Shown piece by piece: positions 7,354 through 14,434 of a stretch of DNA of 33,333 nt. Source of the DNA: JBBRCE01 sp038205115 (lineage in GTDB: Bacteria > Planctomycetota > Planctomycetia > Pirellulales > JBBRCE01). The notes under the pieces are model-generated. The model ran no database searches. It worked only from the letters and a program-made list of their open reading frames with translations, and was not told the origin of the DNA. A program made the position numbers and the translations under genes. The DNA lies in NCBI GenBank assembly GCA_038205115.1, contig JBBRCE010000053.1, positions 1-33,333 on the forward strand, given 5' to 3'. Position 1 is the first letter of the stretch. The number at the start of each line of letters is the position of its first letter.

Positions 7354-7815
7354 CTAGTCGGCCAAGTGGCCGGTGGTGTTGGCAAAGATGTCGCCCGTAG
7401 TGGTGTTGTACAACCAGCCGCCAGCGGCAGTCGAGGCCGCGGGAGGAGCGGCGATGGTGCCCGTGGTTGAGCTGATGGTGGCTTTGTTGTCGTACGGGTT
7501 GTTGGGCATGACGTTTACGTATGGTCCGAGCGGGAAGCTGGCGCCGCTGCCGGTGGCGCCGGTGGCGTCGGTGGTGCCCGAGAATTGCGGCAATGCGCCG
7601 GCGGTGATTGTGTTGGGAATCGCCTGATTGTGCTGGATTTTGTATTGATCCACTTGTTGGCGGAGCGTATGCAAGTTGAACTTCAAAGCGCTGGACTTGG
7701 AGTCATCGACGGAGGTCGAGAACTGCGGAATGATGGTGGCGGCCAAGACGGCCATGATGACCACGACAATCAAGATTTCGATCAGCGTAAAAGCGGCACG
7801 ACGTGTAGATTTCAT
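7354..7815 (-). CDS. Type II secretion / type IV prepilin-like protein (GspG-type)
   Basis: A 153-residue pseudopilin. The N-terminus MKSTRRAAFTLIEILIVVVI is a class III prepilin signal: a short basic leader, cleavage expected between A8 and F9, E5 of the mature protein (FTLIE), then a hydrophobic helix to about residue 29. The remainder is a small globular domain beginning with an amphipathic helix (SSALKFNLHTLRQQVDQYKI). The proline- and asparagine-containing part, NPYDNKA, resembles the GspG region that precedes its C-terminal loop. It would be processed by a prepilin peptidase and assembled into a pseudopilus or pilus. No secretion ATPase, secretin or prepilin peptidase gene is nearby; it seems a monocistronic gene with its own terminator. 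An AAAGG lies about seven bases before the ATG at 7815. Confidence 0.88.
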   Translation of the reverse strand: MKSTRRAAFTLIEILIVVVIMAVLAATIIPQFSTSVDDSKSSALKFNLHTLRQQVDQYKIQHNQAIPNTITAGALPQFSGTTDATGATGSGASFPLGPYVNVMPNNPYDNKATISSTTGTIAAPPAASTAAGGWLYNTTTGDIFANTTGHLAD

Positions 7816-8397
7816 GTCCGGAACCTTTGCTCTTTAGTAAACAGGTGTGTTCAGTTCGCTCTGAATGGGGACTCAAACGAGTTGGCTTTCGGACGCGATT
7901 CTCAGAATCAGCGAACGAAGTGCCTGCCAATCGCACTTGCAGGCTTTGGCAAACCGCATACTGATACCTAGGTTGCCGTTTTGCGCATGTCAAATTTTCA
8001 TCACGCATACTGACTTTCGAGGGCCATTCGGGCGTGCCAGTCGTTACATCCGTGCCGCTGGCCACAACCGTCGGTATCAGAAAATCCGAAGAGATTGATA
8101 GCGTCCCACCGCAAAAACCCAATTCGTGCAATTGCTGCCACCCCACTGGCTTAAGCATCTCGCGCAGTCTACCGATAAATTAAGCTGGATGGCTGCGATC
8201 AGGGCAACTGAGCAGCCCGCGCAATTCGCACCAGATACTCATTTCAAGGCAAATACGCAGGACAGCTAATGTACGCTGACTGTGACGTCCGATGAATGTA
8301 TTAAGCCCAATTTAGCCGATGGGCTGCGGCTATTGGCACGATGTACCGACCAGACCACACCTTCCCCCACTTCAGCCGCCAAGAAGGAGGCCAGACA
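7816..8397. other. Intergenic region between prepilin and YTV genes
   Basis: This 582-base divergent gap holds no reading frame I can support. It should contain the promoters of both flanking genes. A 10-base direct repeat CGCATACTGA occurs at 7955-7964 and 8004-8013 but is probably chance. A short stem, AGCCCA/TGGGCT (8304-8309, 8320-8325), could form in the 5' untranslated region of the plus-strand gene. Confidence 0.6.
8276..8304 (+). promoter_or_regulatory. Possible promoter of the YTV gene
   Basis: CTGACT (8276-8281) and TATTAA (8299-8304) are separated by 17 bases; each matches four of six sigma-70 consensus positions. It would start transcription near 8311, leaving an untranslated leader of almost 90 bases before the ATG at 8398. 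Tentative. Confidence 0.35.
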
Positions 8398-10104
8398 ATG
8401 AAAACTCTGTTCGCCGTACCGATGATTGCGGTCGCTTTGACCCTGATCGCGGTCCAGAACGCAAACGCAGGATACTGCGGTTGCACGTGCTACCAAAATT
8501 GCACGAGCTGCGACGCTGGCAGCTACGAATGCTGCAAGCAACAATGTCATACGGTCATGAAGACCGTGCAAGAGACCGTCTATGAGAAGCAGGAATACAC
8601 CTGCTACAAGACCGTCTACGAGAACGTCTGCTGCAATAAGGAAGTCGACTGCGTGAAGTACGTCAGCGAGACGTGCTACAAAGATTGCGAGTACACGGTT
8701 TGCAAGCCGGTTTGGGAAACCAAATACCGCACTTGCGACTACACCACCTGCAAACCGGTTTGGGAAACGTGCACCAAGGAAATCCCCTACACCGTCTGCA
8801 AGCCAGTGTACGAAACCAAGACTCGCGACATTTGCTACACGGTCTGCAAGCCGGTTTACGAGACCAAGGAATGCCACTACACCGTGTGCAAGCCGGTTTA
8901 CGAAACCAAGACCCGCGACATTTGCTACACGGTCTGCAAGCCGGTTTACGAGACCAAGGAATGCCACTACACCGTGTGCAAACCGGTCTACGAAACCAAA
9001 ACCCGCGACATTTGCTATACGGTCTGCAAGCCAGTTTACGAGACCAAGACGAAAGACATTTGCTATACCGTTTGCAAGCAAGTTCAAGAGACCTGCGAGC
9101 GTGAAGTTTCCTATACGGTCTGCAAACCAGTTCACTATACCAAAACGGTTCAGGTCTGCTCGGGCCACTGGGATACCCAAGTGACCGAATGCCCGGGTCC
9201 GGTTGTGACCAAATGCGTACAAGATCCAGGCACCTGGTGCTGGGATGCTTGCTGCTGCAAATGCGTTTACCACCCCGGTTGCAGCCACGAAGAAAAGGTT
9301 CAGTGCCCCGCCACCAAAATCTGCAAAAAGACTTGGGTGCCGGAAATGACTGAAAAGCAGATCGAGTGCGTGAAGTACGAGCAAGAATGCTGCACCAAGA
9401 AAGTTCCGTACACCGTCTGCAAGATGGTTCCGGAAGTTTGCCACAAGACCTGCAGCTACACGGTCTGCCACATGGTTTCGGAAGAATGCCACAAGACCTG
9501 CAATTACACGGTTTGCCACATGGTTCCGGAAGATCGTGTCAAGACCTACACGGTCTGCCGCATGGTCCCGGAACAATGCCACAAGACCTGCAATTACACG
9601 GTCTGCCACATGGTGCCGGAAGATTGCGTCAAGACCTACACGGTCTGCCGCATGGTGCCGGAACAGTGCCACAAGACCTGCAATTACACGGTTTGCCACA
9701 TGGTGCCGGAAGATCGCGTCAAGACCTACACGGTCTGCCACATGGTCCCGGAACAATGCCACAAGACCTGCAATTACACGGTCTGCCACATGGTGCCGGA
9801 ACAATGCGTGCGGACCTGCACGTATAAGGTCTGCCACATGGAAAAAGAATGCCACAGCGTTCAGATTCCTTACAAGGTTTGCCACATGGTCGAAGAAAAA
9901 TGCACCAAGCAAGTACCCTACACGGTGTGCAAGCCAGTGCATTACACGAAGACCGTGACCGAATCGCATTGCGTATCGAAGCAAGTTCCCTACACGGTGA
10001 CTCGCTGCGTGCCCAAAGTGATCTGCAAAGAAGTGGCCGTTCAAGTTGCCTGCCCGGACCCATGCGGTTGCACCGCTGCCCCGGCTTGCGGCTGCGGCAA
10101 TTAA
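8398..10104 (+). CDS. Exported cysteine-rich YTV-repeat protein
   Basis: A 568-residue protein with a signal peptide (MKTLFAVPMIAVALTLIAVQ, cleavage probably after ANA at about residue 24). The mature part has about 82 cysteines (14 percent) and 19 copies of YTVC, most followed by KPVYETK, HMVPE or RMVPE. The N-terminal half alternates KPV[YW]ETK units. A central spacer (about residues 260-330) has CCCKC and WCWDACC clusters, and the C-terminal half carries the HMVPEQCHKTCNYTVC units. The YTV motif is established in planctomycete proteins proposed to belong to the proteinaceous cell wall; the dense cysteines suggest disulfide cross-linking outside the cytoplasm. The ATG at 8398 is fixed by AAGGAGG at 8384-8390, seven bases upstream, an excellent ribosome site implying high expression. 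It is monocistronic, with a strong terminator 66 bases downstream. Exact function is unknown. Confidence 0.9.
   Translation: MKTLFAVPMIAVALTLIAVQNANAGYCGCTCYQNCTSCDAGSYECCKQQCHTVMKTVQETVYEKQEYTCYKTVYENVCCNKEVDCVKYVSETCYKDCEYTVCKPVWETKYRTCDYTTCKPVWETCTKEIPYTVCKPVYETKTRDICYTVCKPVYETKECHYTVCKPVYETKTRDICYTVCKPVYETKECHYTVCKPVYETKTRDICYTVCKPVYETKTKDICYTVCKQVQETCEREVSYTVCKPVHYTKTVQVCSGHWDTQVTECPGPVVTKCVQDPGTWCWDACCCKCVYHPGCSHEEKVQCPATKICKKTWVPEMTEKQIECVKYEQECCTKKVPYTVCKMVPEVCHKTCSYTVCHMVSEECHKTCNYTVCHMVPEDRVKTYTVCRMVPEQCHKTCNYTVCHMVPEDCVKTYTVCRMVPEQCHKTCNYTVCHMVPEDRVKTYTVCHMVPEQCHKTCNYTVCHMVPEQCVRTCTYKVCHMEKECHSVQIPYKVCHMVEEKCTKQVPYTVCKPVHYTKTVTESHCVSKQVPYTVTRCVPKVICKEVAVQVACPDPCGCTAAPACGCGN
8809..9050 (+). 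repeat. 90 bp tandem repeat array 1 within the YTV gene
   Basis: Units beginning TACGAAACCAAG occur at 8809, 8899 and 8989, a 90-base (30-codon) period of about 2.7 copies that differ at only a few mostly silent positions. Each unit encodes two YTVC modules, one ending TRDIC and one ending KECH. Confidence 0.9.
9499..9828 (+). repeat. 90 bp tandem repeat array 2 within the YTV gene
   Basis: TGCAATTACACGGT begins units at 9499, 9589, 9679 and 9769, again an exact 90-base period but with an unrelated unit sequence (NYTVCHMVPED/TYTVCRMVPEQ). Units differ by a few substitutions only, some of them between Arg and Cys or His codons. Confidence 0.9.
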
Positions 10105-10169
10105 GTAATGCTGTCCACCCTTCGACGTGTGCCAATCACGCTTGAAGGTTAGGTCTGGTCAATGACAGG

Positions 10170-10210
10170 CGGTCCGGCTCGACGCAAGTTGAGCCGGACC
10201 GTTTTCTTTT
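10170..10210 (+). terminator. Intrinsic terminator of the YTV gene
   Basis: An 11 bp perfect stem runs from C10170 with G10201 through GGTCCGGCTC (10171-10180) and GAGCCGGACC (10191-10200), with a 10-base loop. TTTTCTTTT follows directly. It is a textbook rho-independent terminator 66 bases after the stop codon. Confidence 0.92.
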
Positions 10211-10321
10211 GTTGGCGGATGTCGCGGCGCCTTGGGACCAGGCAGTTCTTGACAGCCGTCAACCTGCCTGCGAACATCAGCGGGACATTCAATCCATCAC
10301 GGCCTGGAGTTCCCGCTTGCC

Positions 10322-10627
10322 ATGATCGTGCACGACGTTTTCTTCGAACTGACTGACAATTCTCCCGCGGCCTGCCAAACGCTGGTCGCTGCCTGCAATT
10401 CGTATTTGAACGATCACCCCGGTTGCGTGTTTTTCGCGGCTGGCCTGGTGGCCAACGAGTTTGATCGGCCGGTCAACGATCGCCAATGGGACGTTGGCCT
10501 GCACGTGGTGTTTAAGGACAAAGACAGCCACGACCTCTACCAAGTGGCGCCTCGGCACTTAGAATTCATTGCCCAGTGCAAGCCAAACTGGAAAAAGGTT
10601 CGCGTTTTCGACACCGCAACTCATTAA
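10322..10627 (+). CDS. Dabb (stress-responsive alpha/beta barrel) domain protein
   Basis: A 101-residue protein matching the small dimeric Dabb ferredoxin-like fold. The N-terminus MIVHDVFFELTDNSP is the first strand with the usual His. GLVANEFDRP and WDVGLHVVFKDKDSHDLYQV correspond to the middle strands and helix, and the family's H..F...(K) end appears as RHLEFIAQCKPNWKKVRVFD. Members range from plant stress proteins to bacterial oxygenases and cyclases; no reaction can be assigned here. It has no signal peptide. The ATG at 10322 has a GGAG 12 bases upstream, a little distant. It stands alone on the plus strand and converges on the DUF4328 gene. Confidence 0.85.
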   Translation: MIVHDVFFELTDNSPAACQTLVAACNSYLNDHPGCVFFAAGLVANEFDRPVNDRQWDVGLHVVFKDKDSHDLYQVAPRHLEFIAQCKPNWKKVRVFDTATH

Positions 10628-10717
10628 ACGAGCGGTGCGGCCCCAAACACGTATGGGCAGTCGCTGCCAGCAATGGTTGATATCGCGGACCTTTGAACGA
10701 CGGGCGCGGACAGTCCG

Positions 10718-11569
10718 TTACGGGTTGGGCGGAAGTTGCAACCAAGGCTGATCGAGCTGGTCTGCCCGATCGGCGAGAATGGGCTCCGGCCCGTCGTCGT
10801 CGGCCCATGAATGCAGGTCGTTGCGGTCATTCTGACGCCGCGTGGCGACGTAGACGATGGCAATCATCGCCAAGGCAGCCAGCAGCCGCATGCCATTGGC
10901 AACTTGGTCGAGAATCACGCCGGTCGACATACTGTGCAGGTTTTTCGAACTAACGCCGATGATGAGCAGAAACCGCGCGCCGATGCGAATCAATTCCGCG
11001 CCGTAGAAAAGAAACCACCAGCCAAACACCGGTGGCGAAAATTGATTCGGCGGACCAAACGACGCCGGTGGATCGGGATCGCTACCATTCCAAATTTCGC
11101 GGATGGCGCTGTACGAGTAATAATAGCTGGCAATCGGGATGTAAAATCCGCCGACTGCAAATGCCGGCGAGCCCGCCAGCCAGCGAACGCCGAGCGCCGG
11201 CAAGTTGCGATACGTTCGATGGACCCACATGCCAAAGGCGATGGCGGTCGGAATCAAGAATAACAACTGGATGCCCTGGATGGTCAACGTCACTCGATCC
11301 AGCGCCACGCCCTCTTCCCGCGTGACAGGCTGGTGCGCAATGGCGCGACCGACGAATTTATAGAGTTGGTGGCTATTGTAGATCATCACCAGAGTAAAAA
11401 ACGCCATCGACGCCAAGCCGATCTGGGCAAAAACGGCACGCGTCCCGGCCGACTCGTACGGGATGACATGCCGCGGTCGCGGGCCATACGGAGTTGCGGA
11501 GCCGCGAACTTGCGAGCGCAACACATCGGGCGACTGAAACGGATTAAAATCGTTTTGGTGCTCGTCCAT
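10718..11569 (-). CDS. DUF4328 membrane protein
   Basis: A 283-residue integral membrane protein. After a soluble Asn/Pro-rich N-terminus (MDEHQNDFNPFQSP) there are about four hydrophobic segments: IGLASMAFFTLVMIY, IQGIQLLFLIPTAIAF, VFGWWFLFYGAELI and GMRLLAALAMIAIVYVA. The loop after the second segment carries the DUF4328 signature: W(V)HRTYRNLPALG, then SPAFAVGGFYIPIASYYY and AIREIWNGSDPD. The family function is unknown. The tail is acidic and cytoplasmic. The frame runs on to 11731, but the ATG at 11569 starts the recognisable protein, since the upstream part overlaps the end of dctA. It lies 37 bases after the symporter stop and is probably cotranscribed with it. Confidence 0.85.
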   Translation of the reverse strand: MDEHQNDFNPFQSPDVLRSQVRGSATPYGPRPRHVIPYESAGTRAVFAQIGLASMAFFTLVMIYNSHQLYKFVGRAIAHQPVTREEGVALDRVTLTIQGIQLLFLIPTAIAFGMWVHRTYRNLPALGVRWLAGSPAFAVGGFYIPIASYYYSYSAIREIWNGSDPDPPASFGPPNQFSPPVFGWWFLFYGAELIRIGARFLLIIGVSSKNLHSMSTGVILDQVANGMRLLAALAMIAIVYVATRRQNDRNDLHSWADDDGPEPILADRADQLDQPWLQLPPNP

Positions 11570-11606
11570 CGGATTGGTGCCGCAAAAAAGAATATGAACG
11601 CATGAA

Positions 11607-13025
11607 TTAAGAATCGGATTTGATGACCGGCGCCGGTTCCAGCGGTAGGTCCGGCACATCAAGTTCCGCATGCAAACCGGCCAGCGTCCGCTGCCAGCGC
11701 TGTTGATCGAACTCGCCTTCGCTTTTGGCAATCACCATCGTGGCCACACCATTGCCAATGAGATTGGTGATTGATCGGGCCTCGCTCATAAACCGATCGA
11801 CTCCCATCAACAGTCCGACACCCGCGACCGGGATTGGCGTGCTGGAGATTGTCGACGCCAAGACGAAAAATCCCGCACCGGTTACTCCTGCCGCCCCTTT
11901 GGAGGTCAACATCAGCAGCAACAGAATTCCCAATTGATCTGACAAAGTCAACGGCACATGGTAAACCTGGGCAATGAAGATCGTGGCCATCGATAAATAA
12001 ATGCTCGTTCCGTCCAGGTTGAACGAGTAACCGGCCGGTACCACCAGTTCGACAATGTCTTTGGAACAGCCAGCGCGCTGCAGCTTAGCCATCAGTCGCG
12101 GCAAAGCGGATTCCGATGAGGACGTACCGAGTACGAGCATGATCTCGTCGCGAATGTAGGCCAAAAAACGCAGCAGACTGAAGCCCGACAGTCGGCAGAT
12201 GGTCCCCAGTACGATAAATATGAACAGCGCCATCGTCAAATAGACGCAGCCCATCAGTTTGAGTAGCAGTTGCAGCGTGTCGATTCCGGAAATGCCCACG
12301 GTGTAAGCCATGGCCGCAAATGCACCGATCGGAGCCACACGCATCACGATGCCGACAATTCCAAAAAACATTTTCGATAGTCGCTCAAAAAGCTCGACGA
12401 TCGGCTTTGCGGTGCTGCCCATGCCGGCCAGCGCCAACCCGGTGAGCAGGGCCACGAACACCACTTGCAAGGTTTTGCCTTCGACGAATGGCGCGACAAA
12501 GCTATCCGGAATGATTAATTCCAAAGCATGTTGCGAACCGGTCTGCTTGGCGGACGATTCGAGCAGTCCCTTAAGCTTTTTTTCGTACTCCGCCCGTTTG
12601 GCGGGGTCGCCGCCCGTCATTTTTTGAATCATTTCTTCCGGATCGCGTCCGGCGCCCGGTTGCATGAGGTTGACCACCAGCAGTCCGATCAGCAGGGCGG
12701 CGGTGGTGACGATTTCGAAGTACAGCAATGTCTTGCCGCCAACACGTCCGAGTCGCTTGAGATCGCCCATGCTGGCGACGCCGAGCGACACCGTCAGAAA
12801 AACAACCGGCCCGATCACCATCTTCACCAGGCTGATAAAGCCTTTGCTGAGCGGCTCCATCTGCTCGCCCCACTTGGGGAAAAAGTGCCCTAGCGCAATG
12901 CCGAGCAGCACCGCCAGCAGAACTTGCGGCGTCAAGTGAGTCATCAATCGCCAGGCCAACGACCGCGGCGCCGCCGGAGGCAAAGGCGTCGGCGAATGGT
13001 TTGGAGAAGCGGAGTTTAAGTTCAT
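11607..13025 (-). CDS. dctA: Sodium- or proton-coupled dicarboxylate symporter (DctA type)
   Basis: A 472-residue DAACS family transporter that imports C4-dicarboxylates or acidic amino acids using an ion gradient. Family hallmarks are clear: the re-entrant serine loop SSSESALPRLMAKLQ, the NMDGT-equivalent PAGYSFNLDGTSIYLSMA, the HP2 loop SKGAAGVTGAGFFVLAS, and GVDRFMSEARSITNLIGNGVAT, which carries the substrate-binding Arg/Asn. These blocks are closer to DctA than to GltP, though the substrate is not proven. It is about 40 residues longer than E. coli DctA, from a Pro-rich N-terminal extension and a charged insert (MIQKMTGGDPAKRAEYEKK) in the loop after the third or fourth helix. The start ATG at 13025 lacks a strong ribosome site; a downstream Met at residue 28 is a possible alternative. 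Confidence 0.92.
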   Translation of the reverse strand: MNLNSASPNHSPTPLPPAAPRSLAWRLMTHLTPQVLLAVLLGIALGHFFPKWGEQMEPLSKGFISLVKMVIGPVVFLTVSLGVASMGDLKRLGRVGGKTLLYFEIVTTAALLIGLLVVNLMQPGAGRDPEEMIQKMTGGDPAKRAEYEKKLKGLLESSAKQTGSQHALELIIPDSFVAPFVEGKTLQVVFVALLTGLALAGMGSTAKPIVELFERLSKMFFGIVGIVMRVAPIGAFAAMAYTVGISGIDTLQLLLKLMGCVYLTMALFIFIVLGTICRLSGFSLLRFLAYIRDEIMLVLGTSSSESALPRLMAKLQRAGCSKDIVELVVPAGYSFNLDGTSIYLSMATIFIAQVYHVPLTLSDQLGILLLLMLTSKGAAGVTGAGFFVLASTISSTPIPVAGVGLLMGVDRFMSEARSITNLIGNGVATMVIAKSEGEFDQQRWQRTLAGLHAELDVPDLPLEPAPVIKSDS

Positions 13026-13489
13026 GGCAGCAATCTAACGTTTTCGCACGCCAACAGCGAGTCTTCGCCAGCGCCGGTCAACAGAATTGATTGCGGCAGT
13101 TTGAATGGCGAATCGTGAACGTTGACCGATGAGCCGAATTTGTGCCCGCGGTGAGAATTCCAATAATTCGGCAGCCGCGCAGCTTTGCGTGCTTGATGGC
13201 TGGCGACCGGCGCAGATATAGTAGCGATAGGAGAAACGTGATTTTGGCGGCGGCATCACTCGCTTGTAAAACCAACGCGTAAACGAGCGAACCGAAACTG
13301 CTGACGTTGCGTAGAACCCCTGCCGGATGGCCTTGTTTGGCGCTCGATTCCGACGGCCGCAATCGCTGGTCTCGCGAGCGTTGTGGCCGCACGGCACACC
13401 GAGCGCTATGTCGCGCAGTTTCAGAATGTTGCGATCCAGCCCATTTTTATTTTTGCATCGCGCGGCCGCCACCTGAGGACAATCTCAAC
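13026..13489. other. Divergent intergenic region, dctA and ABC operon
   Basis: A 464-base gap between divergent genes. No frame in it looks coding, and I found no hexamer pair convincing enough to call as a promoter, nor an RNA gene. Confidence 0.6.
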
Positions 13490-14431
13490 ATGAATCAACC
13501 CGCGCCGCCACTTAAGGCTACTCTCGACGCGACGCCCACTGCCGGACGTGGCGAAATCATCGTCGAAACGCGTAGTCTGAGCAAAGTTTATCGTGACTTT
13601 TGGGGCCGCCAAAAAGTTCGCGCGCTCAAATCGCTCGATCTGCGCGTCCAGCGCGGCGAAATTTTCGGCCTGCTGGGGCCCAACGGTTCCGGCAAGACCA
13701 CCACCATCAAATTGCTGCTCGGGCTGTTGTTCCCGACATCCGGTCAGGCGCTGATTTTTGGTGAAAACGCCACCGAAGTCGCCAAGAACGAGCGTGTCGG
13801 CTATTTGCCGGAAGAGTCGTACCTTTACAAGTTTTTAAATGCTGAAGAAACGCTCGATTTTTACGGCCGATTGTTCAGCATTCCGGCGCACATCCGCAAG
13901 CAGCGCGCCCAAGAACTGATCGAACGCGTCGGTCTGGGCTGGGCCCGCAAACGTCAGTTGCGAGAATATTCCAAAGGCATGACCCGCCGGATTGGCGTTG
14001 CCCAGGCCCTGATCAATGAGCCGGAACTGATTTTGCTCGATGAGCCGACGAGCGGGCTGGATCCGATCGGCACCCGCGAGATGAAGGATCTGATCCTCAA
14101 ACTCCGCGACGAAGGCAAAACCATCATTCTTTGCAGCCATCAACTGGCCGACGTGCAAGACGTATGCGATCGGCTGGCAATTCTGCACCAAGGCGAACTC
14201 AAAGAATTGGGCCGCGTGGACGCACTGCTTAAAGTCCGCGACGTGACCCAAATTCGCGCCAAGGGACTGAGCGTCGAGGCACAAGACGAAGTTAAAGCGG
14301 TGATTGCCAAACACATGGGCACGCTGATTTCCATGGATAACCCCACGTCCACGCTCGAAGAATTGTTCTTGAGCATTGTCCGCGACAGCGAAGCCCGCCC
14401 GGGCCGTCGAGCCATGTCGGAAGGGGTTTAG
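13490..14431 (+). CDS. ABC transporter ATP-binding protein (export or multidrug type)
   Basis: A 313-residue ABC ATPase that powers the membrane partner encoded next to it. It has Walker A GPNGSGKTTT at residues 63-72, a Q-loop region (VGYLPEESYLYKF), the signature YSKGMTRRIGVAQAL, Walker B LILLDEPTSGLDP and the switch His in ILCSHQLADVQ. The C-terminal 80 residues form the regulatory extension seen in CcmA/NatA-like ATPases. An N-terminal 20-residue extension precedes the core. GAGGA at 13475-13479 supports the ATG at 13490; the frame is open further upstream but that part is not protein-like. The permease ATG is only three bases after its stop, so the two are coupled. Confidence 0.93.
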   Translation: MNQPAPPLKATLDATPTAGRGEIIVETRSLSKVYRDFWGRQKVRALKSLDLRVQRGEIFGLLGPNGSGKTTTIKLLLGLLFPTSGQALIFGENATEVAKNERVGYLPEESYLYKFLNAEETLDFYGRLFSIPAHIRKQRAQELIERVGLGWARKRQLREYSKGMTRRIGVAQALINEPELILLDEPTSGLDPIGTREMKDLILKLRDEGKTIILCSHQLADVQDVCDRLAILHQGELKELGRVDALLKVRDVTQIRAKGLSVEAQDEVKAVIAKHMGTLISMDNPTSTLEELFLSIVRDSEARPGRRAMSEGV

Positions 14432-14434
14432 CGG

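Noticed and set aside
7703..8158. Minus-strand 151-codon frame overlapping the prepilin gene and its upstream region.
   Set aside because: It overlaps the prepilin start in another frame and its sequence has no protein-like pattern or ribosome site.
8398..8480. Lipoprotein signal for the YTV protein, because a Cys occurs shortly after the signal peptide.
   Set aside because: The residues before the first Cys (NAGYC) do not form a lipobox; an ANA signal peptidase I site fits better.
8809..9828. Regular 90 bp repeats that might suggest a CRISPR-like or satellite array.
   Set aside because: The repeats are contiguous, in frame, and encode protein modules; there are no unique spacers and no cas genes.
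8266..10044. A 592-codon antisense frame opposite the YTV gene encoding a repetitive VADRVIAGLVALF-like product.
   Set aside because: It is the mirror of the YTV repeats: the repeated codons happen to give no stop on the other strand. The plus strand has a signal peptide, strong ribosome site and terminator; the antisense frame has none.
13035..13472. Minus-strand frames in the dctA-ABC gap.
   Set aside because: Arg/Ser-rich, no motif, no ribosome site, and overlapping frames of similar quality on both strands.
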